Shown here one piece after another: positions 38,002 through 46,048 of a stretch of DNA of 64,000 bases; positions within the stretch are counted from its first letter, which is position 1, and the number at the start of each line of letters is the position of its first letter. Source of the DNA: Allobosea sp. TND4EK4 (GTDB lineage Bacteria; Pseudomonadota; Alphaproteobacteria; Rhizobiales; Beijerinckiaceae); assembly GCF_900156025.1 (NCBI RefSeq), contig NZ_FTMO01000001.1:248001-312000 (forward strand). The letters are read 5' to 3'. The notes beneath the pieces were generated by a model, which worked only from the letters and a program-made list of their open reading frames with translations, had not been told where the DNA came from and ran no database searches. Position numbers and translations under genes: made by a program.

Positions 38002-40074
38002 ATGGCCGCGCCTGCACCCCGGCTGTTCGGCCTGCTGCTTCCGGCGCTGCTCGCGGCGACGGCACCGCACGCGGCCGACGATGTCGCGCTCGCCGATGCG
38101 CCGCGGCAGGCGGTGGCCGTCGATGTCGAGGTCACAGGCTCGCTGCCGCTCTATCCGGGCCGCGCCGTCCGGAGAGACGAAGCCCTGGATCTCGGGGCGA
38201 TGCGCTCCGCCATAGCCGCCTATCGCCGCGGCGCGCTGTCGGAAGGCGATGCGGCGGCGGGGCCGATCGCCGACACCGAGGCCCGGGCCCTGCTCGAATG
38301 GATCGCCATCCACACCAATGCAGGCCGCATCCCCTTCGCCCGGATCGACGCCTTTCTGAAGGCTCATCGGGACCATCCGGCGGTCAACCGCTTCCGGCGC
38401 CGGGCCGAGGAAGCCCTGCTTTCGGAAAAGAAGAGCGCGCCGGTGGTGCGGGACTTCTTCCAGTGCCGGCAGCCGCTCTCCCCGGCCGGGCGCATCGCCT
38501 TGGCGGCGGCGCTGAAGGCGGAGGGCAAGGCCGACGAGGCGCTCGCCCTCGCCCGCCGGAGCTGGCGCAAGGACGTGCTCAGCGTTCCGCTCGAGAAAAT
38601 CGTTCTGGCGCAGTTCGGAGACGCGCTGACGCCGGACGACCACCGCCTGCGCACGGAGCGCCTGCTCTTCCGGCAGAACGGAGTGGCGTCACGGCGCAGC
38701 GCCGTGCGTGTCTCGGCCGATTACGCGAAGCTCGCGACGCTTCGCCTCGCCAGCGCCAAGGCGCGCGCGCCGCTGTCCGACACGCTGATCGAGAAGCTGC
38801 CGGCCGCGCTGCGCGGCGAGCTCTCCTTCGCCTTCCTGCAAGCGCAGAATGCCCGCCGCGCCGACAGGCTGGACGATGCGGTGAAGGCGATGGCCAAGGC
38901 GCCGCGCGACCCGGAGCTTCTCGGCGACGGCGATGGCTGGTGGGAGGAGCGCCGCATGCTCGCGCGCAAGCTGCTCGACGCCGGCAAAGCGCCGGAGGCC
39001 TATCAGGTCGCGGCCGGGCATGGAGCGGAGGACGCACCGGAGCGGGTCGAGGCCGAATGGTACGCGGGGTTCATCGCCCTGCGCTTCCTCGGTGAGCCGC
39101 GGCCGGCGCTGGCGCACTTCGAGGCCGCCGCGGCGATCGCCGCGACGCCGATCTCGGTCGCCCGCGCCGCCTATTGGCAGGGCCTGGCCCATGGGGCGCT
39201 CGGCCGGGACGAGGAGTCGAACGCCGCCTTTGGCCGCGCGGCGGAGCAGCCGGTCGCCTATTACGGGCAACTGGGCCGTGCGAGGCTCGGCCTGCCCGAT
39301 CTGCCGCTCCGCCTCGGCGACGCCAGCCGCTTCGAGACGCTGCCCGGCCATCGCGGACTGCGCCTGCTGTATCGGCTGGGCGAAAGGAACCTCGCCGGCG
39401 TGATGCTCGCCGACCTGGCGCAACGCCTGCCGACCACGGAAGGGCTCGAGGCGCTCGCCGCCATCGCCTGGCGGGAGGCCGATGCACGCACGCTGGTGAT
39501 GGTCGGCAAGACCGGACTTCAGCGGGGCTTTCCACTCGATGCAGCCGCCTATCCCACCCATGGCGTGCCCGAGTTCGATGTGCTCGGCGACCCGATGGAG
39601 CGGGCGATTGTCCATGCCATCGCCCGGCAGGAAAGCGCCTTCGACCCGACGGCGATGTCGCATGCCGGTGCCCGCGGGCTGATGCAGATGATGCCCGCGA
39701 CGGCCCGCGAAACGGCAAGGCGCGCCGGCCTGCCCTTCGACTGGCAGAAGCTGGGGCAGGACCCGCTCTATGCCGCCCGGATGGGCGCCGCCCATCTCAA
39801 CGACCTGCTGAAGGAATGGCGCGGCTCCTACATCCTCACCTTCGCCGCCTACAACGCCGGCTCGCCGAACGTGAAGAAATGGGTCGCGGCCTACGGCGAT
39901 CCACGCGAGCCGGGGGTGGATGCCGTCGACTGGGTCGAGCGCATCCCCTTCTCCGAAACCCGCAATTATGTGCAGCGGGTGATGGAGAACCTCCAGATCT
40001 ACCGCCAGCGCCTGAACCAGCGGACGGCCTATCTGATCGACCACGACCTGAAGCGGGGCGGACGGCGGGACTGA
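38002..40074 (+). CDS. slt: Soluble lytic murein transglycosylase
   Basis: A periplasmic enzyme of about 690 residues that cleaves peptidoglycan glycan strands. A signal peptide ([24 protein letters not shown]) leads to a long alpha-helical superhelix, as in Slt70, then a C-terminal lysozyme-like domain. Catalytic Glu544 lies in [21 protein letters not shown], followed by [10 protein letters not shown] and [15 protein letters not shown] chose ATG 38002 because GGAG is eight bases upstream; in-frame starts at 37975, 37933 and 37924 would extend the N-terminus. It is divergent from dapA, which supplies the same wall precursor pathway. Confidence 0.92.
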   Translation: MAAPAPRLFGLLLPALLAATAPHAADDVALADAPRQAVAVDVEVTGSLPLYPGRAVRRDEALDLGAMRSAIAAYRRGALSEGDAAAGPIADTEARALLEWIAIHTNAGRIPFARIDAFLKAHRDHPAVNRFRRRAEEALLSEKKSAPVVRDFFQCRQPLSPAGRIALAAALKAEGKADEALALARRSWRKDVLSVPLEKIVLAQFGDALTPDDHRLRTERLLFRQNGVASRRSAVRVSADYAKLATLRLASAKARAPLSDTLIEKLPAALRGELSFAFLQAQNARRADRLDDAVKAMAKAPRDPELLGDGDGWWEERRMLARKLLDAGKAPEAYQVAAGHGAEDAPERVEAEWYAGFIALRFLGEPRPALAHFEAAAAIAATPISVARAAYWQGLAHGALGRDEESNAAFGRAAEQPVAYYGQLGRARLGLPDLPLRLGDASRFETLPGHRGLRLLYRLGERNLAGVMLADLAQRLPTTEGLEALAAIAWREADARTLVMVGKTGLQRGFPLDAAAYPTHGVPEFDVLGDPMERAIVHAIARQESAFDPTAMSHAGARGLMQMMPATARETARRAGLPFDWQKLGQDPLYAARMGAAHLNDLLKEWRGSYILTFAAYNAGSPNVKKWVAAYGDPREPGVDAVDWVERIPFSETRNYVQRVMENLQIYRQRLNQRTAYLIDHDLKRGGRRD

Positions 40075-40100
40075 CGCCCGCTGTTCCTCACACGGATCTC

Positions 40101-40138
40101 GCAGAAAGTGGATTCCGCTTCTCGGGCCGATGCTCTAG
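40101..40138. repeat. Possible dispersed intergenic motif (GATGCTCTA type), copy B
   Basis: GCAGAAAGTGGATTCCGCTT is followed by CTCGGGCCGATGCTCTAG. It ends like copy A (12561-12594) and resembles repeats common between genes in Methylobacterium-like genomes (recollection only). It lies in the 91-base gap between slt and the hydrolase gene. Confidence 0.42.
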
Positions 40139-40165
40139 CTTCGTCGCGACCCCACCGAGTACCCG

Positions 40166-41059
40166 ATGTCGCCCGAAACCGATTTCACCTCACGCTTCAC
40201 CCGCGCTTCGGACGGGCTGAGGCTGCATTGGCGCGACTACGGGCCGCTCGCTTCAACGGCGATGCCCATCGTCTGCCTGCCGGGGCTGGCGCGGACGTCG
40301 GCGGATTTTCACGAAGTGGCGCTGGCCTTCGCGCAGGACGAGGCGAAGCCGCGGCGGGTGCTGGCACTCGACTACCGTGGCCGTGGCCTTTCCGACTACG
40401 ATCGCGACTGGAAGAACTACGACATCCGGGTCGAGCTCGATGACCTGATGCAGGTGCTCGTCGCCAGCGGGACGGAGCGCGCCGTCTTCATCGGCACCTC
40501 GCGAGGCGGGCTCCTCACCATGGCGCTCGCCACGGCGCGCCCGGCGGTCATCAAGGGCGCCGTGCTGAACGATGTCGGGCCCGTGATCGACGCCCGCGGA
40601 TTGCTGCGCATCCGCGGCTATGTCGGCAAGCTGCCGGTTCCGCGCAGCTTTCCGGAAGGGGCCGAGATTCTGAAGCGCCTGTCGGACCAGCATTTCCCCG
40701 CGCTCGGCGAGGCGGAATGGGAGGTGATGGCACGCCGCACCTGGACCGATCGCGACGGGCCCTTGCGGCCGGACTACGACATCCGGCTGATGAAGGGGTT
40801 GGAGGCGCTCGATCTCGAGGCACCGCTCCCCGTGCTGTGGCCGTATTTCGACGCGCTGAAGGCGGTGCCGCTGCTGGCGATCCGCGGCGCCAATTCGGAC
40901 CTGCTTGCCGGCGAGACGCTGCAGGCGATGGCAGAACGCCACCCCGACTGCGAGACGCATACGGTGGCCGGCCAGGGCCATGCGCCCCTCCTCGGGGCCA
41001 GGGACATCATCCGCCGCATCGGCAAGCTGGTGGCCCGGGCGGAGCGTCTGGCCGGCTGA
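40166..41059 (+). CDS. Alpha/beta hydrolase
   Basis: A 297-residue serine hydrolase. The oxyanion-region VCLPGLARTSADF, ALDYRGRGLSDYD and nucleophile elbow GTSRGG (Ser112) are clear; the catalytic His lies in GQGHAPLL near residue 273. A cap domain fills about 135-220. The substrate is unknown. The resemblance is to general ester or lactone hydrolases of the epoxide-hydrolase/MhpC type. Confidence 0.85.
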   Translation: MSPETDFTSRFTRASDGLRLHWRDYGPLASTAMPIVCLPGLARTSADFHEVALAFAQDEAKPRRVLALDYRGRGLSDYDRDWKNYDIRVELDDLMQVLVASGTERAVFIGTSRGGLLTMALATARPAVIKGAVLNDVGPVIDARGLLRIRGYVGKLPVPRSFPEGAEILKRLSDQHFPALGEAEWEVMARRTWTDRDGPLRPDYDIRLMKGLEALDLEAPLPVLWPYFDALKAVPLLAIRGANSDLLAGETLQAMAERHPDCETHTVAGQGHAPLLGARDIIRRIGKLVARAERLAG

Positions 41060-41073
41060 CCGTGGCCCGGCCT

Positions 41074-41553
41074 TCAGCCCTTCGGCTTGCGCCGCCTGCC
41101 CGGGGCCGGCTTCGTGTCGGGCTCCGCCGGGGCGGTCCCGGCTGCCGGAGCTTCCATGGTCGGGACCTTGACCAGCTCATTCTCGACCGGCTGTTCTTTG
41201 GTGGATTCGCTCACGGCGGGCTCGTTCACAGCCGGCTGCGGTGCCTCGGCGGGCTGTGCGCTGCGCGGGGCCGGCTTCGCCAGCGCCATCGAGCCTGACA
41301 GGGCGCCGATCGCACAGCCGAGCCAGTAGGCGGCCACGAACAGCAGCGCTGTCTCGATCCAGCTGGCGAGCCTGCCATTGACCAGTTGGAACCAGGCCAG
41401 CGCCGCCCCGATGCCCCAGAGCGCGGCGACCCAAGTCCAGGCCGGGCTCCAGAACCTGGCCTTCCGGCTGCTCTGCGCCACCCAACCCATGATGCAGCCC
41501 AGCCCGAGGGCGGCGAGGAGGAACCAGGCAAACTGACCGGCGAGATAGAGCAT
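41074..41553 (-). CDS. Small membrane protein with Pro/Ala/Glu-rich tail
   Basis: A 159-residue protein I do not recognise. Residues 5-25, 36-55 and 66-87 are hydrophobic, suggesting three helices. From about 90 the chain is disordered, rich in Ala, Pro and Glu, and ends in the basic GRRRKPKG. It starts 10 bases after the stop of the 772-residue OmpA-type gene on the same strand, so the two are probably co-expressed. This fits an inner-membrane partner of an envelope protein, but that is inference from position. Confidence 0.68.
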   Translation of the reverse strand: MLYLAGQFAWFLLAALGLGCIMGWVAQSSRKARFWSPAWTWVAALWGIGAALAWFQLVNGRLASWIETALLFVAAYWLGCAIGALSGSMALAKPAPRSAQPAEAPQPAVNEPAVSESTKEQPVENELVKVPTMEAPAAGTAPAEPDTKPAPGRRRKPKG

Positions 41554-41563
41554 GAGCGGCTCC

Positions 41564-43882
41564 TTATTTCGCGATGGTGAACTGCACGCGGCGGTTCATC
41601 TCGCGGGACTGGGGCGCGCCATGCGGCAGCAGCGGGCGGGTCGTGCCATAGCCTTTCACCGCGAGGCTGGCCGGATCGATCCCACGACGCGCCAGCTCGT
41701 CGCGCACGCGCTGGGCGCGGCGCAGCGAGAGCTCGCGATTGTCGAAGCCGCGCCATTCCCCGTCGCGATTGGCGTGGCCCTCGATCGTGACCTGCGAGCC
41801 CGGGCACTTCTGGAGGATCGTCGTCGCAGCCGCGATGACCCGCTCCGTCGTCGGATCGAGCGTCACCGCCGCGACGCCTTGCGCGAAGAGCACCGGGTTC
41901 TGCTTCGTCAGCCCGTCGAGATCGTTCTGGCAACTCGCCGGGGGGTCGAGGACACAGCCGGTCTGGCGCGGGCTCACCGTGACGCTGGCAGTGAACCCGG
42001 CCGGCAGGCCGGTCCGCTCGCTCGTCTCGACCTCGCTGGCGATCAGTTCCCGGCAGGTCAGGCCTCGGAGCGTGACCTGCCCGTCGCGGATCGTTGCGGA
42101 GCCGATATCGAGACGCAGCAGATCGGCAAGGACCGCCCTTGCGGCCTCGGCGAAACCGGCTGGTGCGCCGGGCGCCACCAAGGCCTCGTCCTCGACCTTG
42201 CCGGCGAGGGGCGAGTCCGCGATGACAGCCCGCAACGCCGTACGGGCAGCCTCGTCAGGGAGGGAGCCCGTGATCCGGACGCCGCTGCGATCGGCCACGA
42301 GCGACAGCTCATAGGGCCGGACCGGCACAGCTTCCGCGGCCGAGGCGAGCTTCAGCCCGTCGGGTGGCGCGGCCAAGGCCTGCCGAAACGCCTGCCAGGC
42401 CCCCGCATCCGCGGCCTCTGCCGTGATCGAGAGTGCGCCATCCCGGATCTCGGCGCGGCCCGCCTGCAGCTTCGACAGAGCGTTCAGCGCATAGAGGGCC
42501 GATGCCGCGGTTCCGCCCCCGGCAGATGGAGCAGCCAGCGTCATCCCATCCTCGACCGCCCGTCTCGGAAAGAGCCGTTCCGCCCCATCGAGGATCGCTG
42601 CGCGTGCTGCTTCATCCGCGATCGTCCCCTTCAAGAGCAGCCGGTCCTGCCCGAGTTCGGCCGACCATGGCTCGACGGGCACGGGGGCCGCGGCTGGGGA
42701 GGCCACGGCTGGGAGGGCCACGGCTGGGAGGGCCACGGCTGGGGCCTGCGCCTCCTGAGGGGCAGGCGCCTGTGCCGGCTGGGCGCCGGGAAGCACGTCG
42801 TTCAGGATCAGATCCGGCATCTCGGGCAGCGGCGGCATGACCGGATCTGGCGGCGGTGCCGGCGGGCAATCGATGGCGACCCGGGCGACGGAGTCCGGTC
42901 CGTCCTGCTGCGCGATCTGCACCTTCAAGGCTTCGCAAGCGGCATGGTCGTCAGGGCCCCTGCCCGAAAGCGTATAGACGTCGCCTTCGATCGCGGCCTT
43001 GCCCTCGATCAAGCGCGCGAGATCGCGCGCCGCCCGCGCCGCTTTCTCGAGAAAGGCCGCGGGCGCTCCGGCGCCAGGCTTTGTCTCGTCCATGACGGTC
43101 GCCGGTGGCGGGAGGCTGACCCGGACCGTCGCGAGCAGTTTCTCCCGCGTTTCCCGATCCGGATAAAACCCCCGCATCGTCAGCCCCGAGGCGGCGTTCC
43201 GTTCCAGGCTCCAGCGATAAGGCGCGACGGTCGGCGGCTTCAGATCGCAAGCCACCGCATTGAAGCCGGGCGAGACCCGGCTTTCGGTCAGTGCCAGGAA
43301 ATCCTCCGAGCTGCGCGCCGTCCCCTCGATGCAGAAGCGGCGGTCGTCGAGCGAGATCCGTCCGGTTTCGAGTTTCGGCAGTGTCGCGATGATGCCCTTG
43401 GCGGCGACGGCGAAGCCGTCCGGCGCGCCGAAGGCAACGCTTTGTCGATCATCGACCCTGACGCCGGGCAGGGCCTCCCGGGCCGCGGCGACATTGGCAT
43501 CGGCCGTCTCGGCGTCGGGCACGAAGCCGCCGAGCGTGACCGTGCCGGGCTGGCGGCTCGCGAACCAGGAATAAGGCTTCTGGGCGACGACCTGCGAGAG
43601 TCCGCCGAGGACACGGCGGACCCCGGTCTCGCTGCGCAACCGCGTCATCGCCTTGGAGGCGCCATCCGCCGAGAGGACTTCGCCGCTGATGGTGACGTCA
43701 CGGCCGACGACCTGCGCGAAGGCCGGGCGAGCGCCTGGGGTCGCGCCGGCCTCCGCCTGAACCGCGGCCTCGGCGCGGCGCGCGACATCCCGCTCGACGC
43801 GCTGGCCGAGCAGAAGATTGCCGGAGCCCCACAGCAAGGCGAGCGGAACAAGCCCCCAGAGCCACCGTGCGGGTTGCGACAT
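41564..43882 (-). CDS. OmpA-family protein with multiple BON-like modules
   Basis: A 772-residue envelope protein. A single N-terminal hydrophobic segment (about 7-26) acts as signal or anchor. A BON-like stretch (about 55-100) is followed by four related modules of about 115 residues (104-218, 222-340, 406-522, 524-643). Each opens with Tyr/Trp-x-x-x-Leu, has a Gly-x-x-Pro/Ala-Asp turn, and continues with an Ala-rich helix and a GxxxIxD strand. The OmpA C-terminal peptidoglycan-binding domain is 655-772 (IEGHANRDG, ELSLRRAQRV, VKGYGTTRP). A proline-rich linker (341-404) carries PAVAL repeats from a DNA minisatellite. The layout recalls mycobacterial OmpATb/ArfA but is longer. Confidence 0.8.
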   Translation of the reverse strand: MSQPARWLWGLVPLALLWGSGNLLLGQRVERDVARRAEAAVQAEAGATPGARPAFAQVVGRDVTISGEVLSADGASKAMTRLRSETGVRRVLGGLSQVVAQKPYSWFASRQPGTVTLGGFVPDAETADANVAAAREALPGVRVDDRQSVAFGAPDGFAVAAKGIIATLPKLETGRISLDDRRFCIEGTARSSEDFLALTESRVSPGFNAVACDLKPPTVAPYRWSLERNAASGLTMRGFYPDRETREKLLATVRVSLPPPATVMDETKPGAGAPAAFLEKAARAARDLARLIEGKAAIEGDVYTLSGRGPDDHAACEALKVQIAQQDGPDSVARVAIDCPPAPPPDPVMPPLPEMPDLILNDVLPGAQPAQAPAPQEAQAPAVALPAVALPAVASPAAAPVPVEPWSAELGQDRLLLKGTIADEAARAAILDGAERLFPRRAVEDGMTLAAPSAGGGTAASALYALNALSKLQAGRAEIRDGALSITAEAADAGAWQAFRQALAAPPDGLKLASAAEAVPVRPYELSLVADRSGVRITGSLPDEAARTALRAVIADSPLAGKVEDEALVAPGAPAGFAEAARAVLADLLRLDIGSATIRDGQVTLRGLTCRELIASEVETSERTGLPAGFTASVTVSPRQTGCVLDPPASCQNDLDGLTKQNPVLFAQGVAAVTLDPTTERVIAAATTILQKCPGSQVTIEGHANRDGEWRGFDNRELSLRRAQRVRDELARRGIDPASLAVKGYGTTRPLLPHGAPQSREMNRRVQFTIAK
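42684..42743. repeat. 15-bp minisatellite in the OmpA-type gene
   Basis: Four tandem 15-bp units: a degenerate GGGGCCGCGGCTGGG, then GAGGCCACGGCTGGG and two copies of AGGGCCACGGCTGGG. Being a multiple of three, copy-number change would lengthen or shorten the PAVAL linker by five residues without breaking the frame. Confidence 0.85.
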
Positions 43883-44218
43883 GTCTCGCCTCGCTTCTCG
43901 CCCGCGTCCTGAATCGGCGCCGGTGAGCGGATTTCAATCAACAGCCTGTCGCGGTGATTTTCAACGGGTTGTGAGCGGTACCGAAGAAGAAGATTCAAGC
44001 GCTCTCAACGAGATCGCCCGCGGGCAGCCTTTTACGGCTCCGCCATACCGACCCTGGGCCTTCGGCGGCAAATGGCGCGCCTGCGGGCAGGACTTGCTCG
44101 GACGCCGACAGCGCCGCCGTCCGCCAGGCGGGAGCGAGCCCATTCGGAGGCCGCTGGCCTAGCCCGGCCATCGTGGACATCCGCCGCCTTTCGCGTGCGG
44201 AACGGAGGTCGTCGAAAC
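43883..44218. other. Intergenic region upstream of the OmpA-type gene
   Basis: About 336 bases between the OmpA-type start and the porin terminator. I see no credible gene or RNA. It presumably holds the leftward promoter of the OmpA-type gene; the minus strand contains TTGAAA and TTGATT hexamers near 43940-43975 but no convincing -10 box. Confidence 0.5.
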
Positions 44219-44248
44219 AAAAAAAAGCCCCGGGTTTCCCCGGGGCTT
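44219..44248 (-). terminator. Rho-independent terminator after porin
   Basis: On the minus strand AAGCCCCGGG, loop GAAA, CCCGGGGCTT is followed by eight T. It lies 23 bases after the porin stop and is the strongest terminator in the window, as expected for a highly expressed gene. Confidence 0.92.
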
Positions 44249-44270
44249 CCGACTAGGATCGGAGAACCGA

Positions 44271-45587
44271 TCAGAAGTCGCGCTGGATGCGCAGACGGCC
44301 CGAGAAGGAGTCGTCCGACTTGATCAGAACGCCCGGGCGACCAGCGGCCGCAACGAAGTTCTTGACCTTGGCGTTGGCGTAGAGGACCTCGACGCCGATG
44401 TCGAGGCCGGCAACCGGCGACCAGATCAGGTTCGAACCGAGGCGCCATTCGGTCGGGTCGAGGCCGATCGCGTTCACAGCGCCGATGCCGTTGGCGTAGT
44501 CGAGCTTCGAGTACGAACCATACACGGCCTGACGGATCGTGGGGGTCCAGTAGTGCAGGAAGCCGGCGGTCAGGGCGTAGCCCTTGGTCAGCTTGATCGA
44601 ACCATTGACGTTGGTGTTGACGTCCGAGTTCGTGATCAGGAGACGACCGACGTTGGTGTTGGCACCCCAGGTCGAGCCGGCCGAGTTGCCGCCGTAACCG
44701 AGATAGGAGATGCCGCCTTCAGCGTAAGCAGCCTGCAGCCAGAGCTCGTCGCCAGCGGCGAGCATGGGCAGGCTGATCTTCACGCCGCCCTGGATGGCGA
44801 AGCCCATCTTGTCGCCCGTGCCGACGCCGAAGGTGCCGACCGTCTTGCGCTGGAAGATGGCGCCCGACAGCTGAGCCGAGCCCCAGCCCTGGGTGAGGTT
44901 GAGCGAACCGACCAGATCCGGATAGTCCGAACCAGCCTGAACGAAGTTGCCGTTGGCAACGCGATGCTCGTTGGAGTCTTCCAGAGCGATCGTGGCCGAG
45001 AAGCCCGAGCCGAAGGTCGCGGTGTAGGCGAGCAGGTTGACGACGTTGTCCGAGCCGCGGATCGGGCCGTAGTTCAGCGCGTCGGCGTAGAAGTCGAAGA
45101 ACGACTGCGAACGACCGGCGGTGATCGGACCGAACTGGATGAAGGCGCGATCGAGGCCAACCGAGGTGCCGCCAGCGCCGCCGGCGGTAGCGGTGAACTG
45201 CGAGCCGGTCGAGTTCACGCCCTGGCCGTACGAGCCGTTCGAGATCGTGGTGTCGACGCGGACGAAGGTACGCAGCGTGCCGTAGGCAGTCTGGTTGCGA
45301 GCGTCGACGTAGATACGGCCGCGAGCGCGCATGCCGTACTGGTCCTGCGTGTCGACGCCGATGCCGTTGAACTTCTGCTGAACGAGATACTCAGCGCGGA
45401 CGCGGCCGCCGATGCGGAGGCAGGTATCCGTGCCGGGGATGTAGAAGAAGCCTGCGCCGAAGGCGGAGCAGACGCGAACGTACTCGACCGGAGCGGCCTT
45501 CCGCGAGGGAAGGTCGGCGGCCTGAGCCCCGGCGACCGCGGCGATGCCGGCGGCGGAACCGAGGAGGAGGCTCTTAACGAGCTTCAT
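44271..45587 (-). CDS. Porin (alphaproteobacterial Porin_2 type)
   Basis: A 438-residue outer-membrane trimeric porin. A signal peptide ends AGAQA before ADLPSRKAAPVEYVRVC. Two cysteines (40 and 56) in the first extracellular region, GAGFFYIPGTDTCLRIGGRVRAEY, and the C-terminal RLRIQRDF ending in Phe are typical of Hyphomicrobiales porins. Codon choice is strongly biased (for example GTC/CTC/AAG), suggesting high expression. GGAGG lies ahead of the ATG. It is monocistronic with a long upstream region and a strong terminator. Confidence 0.95.
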   Translation of the reverse strand: MKLVKSLLLGSAAGIAAVAGAQAADLPSRKAAPVEYVRVCSAFGAGFFYIPGTDTCLRIGGRVRAEYLVQQKFNGIGVDTQDQYGMRARGRIYVDARNQTAYGTLRTFVRVDTTISNGSYGQGVNSTGSQFTATAGGAGGTSVGLDRAFIQFGPITAGRSQSFFDFYADALNYGPIRGSDNVVNLLAYTATFGSGFSATIALEDSNEHRVANGNFVQAGSDYPDLVGSLNLTQGWGSAQLSGAIFQRKTVGTFGVGTGDKMGFAIQGGVKISLPMLAAGDELWLQAAYAEGGISYLGYGGNSAGSTWGANTNVGRLLITNSDVNTNVNGSIKLTKGYALTAGFLHYWTPTIRQAVYGSYSKLDYANGIGAVNAIGLDPTEWRLGSNLIWSPVAGLDIGVEVLYANAKVKNFVAAAGRPGVLIKSDDSFSGRLRIQRDF

Positions 45588-46048
45588 GTGGTAACCTCCA
45601 AAAGAGTTTCGAGACCCTCGGGCTTCGGCCTGCCCCCTGCCCCAGACTTTCAGCCTGATTGCAGAACCTGCCTGTTCCCGGCCTTTCGCCCGCGTCCCTG
45701 ACCCAATTCAGAGGCGAAGACGAAAAACAGCGACCGGGAACGTCCCGACGCATCACCACCATACGAAAGCCGCCCGGCCGATCAACCAAGAACGGCCTCC
45801 GTGGGGCCCCGCTGGGATGGTTTGGAAATCGGTGTTGCAGGCGAGACACGCTTTGAGGGCCGAAATTTACGCCTCGTTAACGAACTCGCGCCCCTCGCGG
45901 CCCATGACAGGGCGACTTTTCGCGGAATCACCCGCGGCAGCTGCGAAAATCCGGGCGAAACCCGCCTGCCGGCTGAATGGATTTGCCCCCGATTCTGCCA
46001 GGGGGCGTCTGAGGGCACCCCGAGTGCCCGAACCGGCGACGGCCGATT
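45588..46048. other. Long upstream region of the porin gene
   Basis: 461 bases with no gene I can support. It should hold the porin promoter and regulatory sites. A perfect 10-bp palindrome TCGTTAACGA (45874-45883) stands in a locally AT-richer patch. A GGGCAC/GTGCCC stem at 46013-46029 lies just past the tamB stop but has no T run. Confidence 0.5.

Noticed and set aside
42684-42743. Possible CRISPR-like repeat
   Set aside because: The 15-bp units are directly tandem with no spacers and lie in frame inside a coding sequence.
41552-43912. 786-codon plus-strand open frame opposite the OmpA-type gene
   Set aside because: Antisense shadow; product is Arg/Gly/Pro-rich with tandem Gly-His-Gly-Trp copies arising from the minisatellite.
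44032-44448. 138-codon open frame across the porin terminator
   Set aside because: It overlaps the end of the porin gene and its intrinsic terminator and has no motif.
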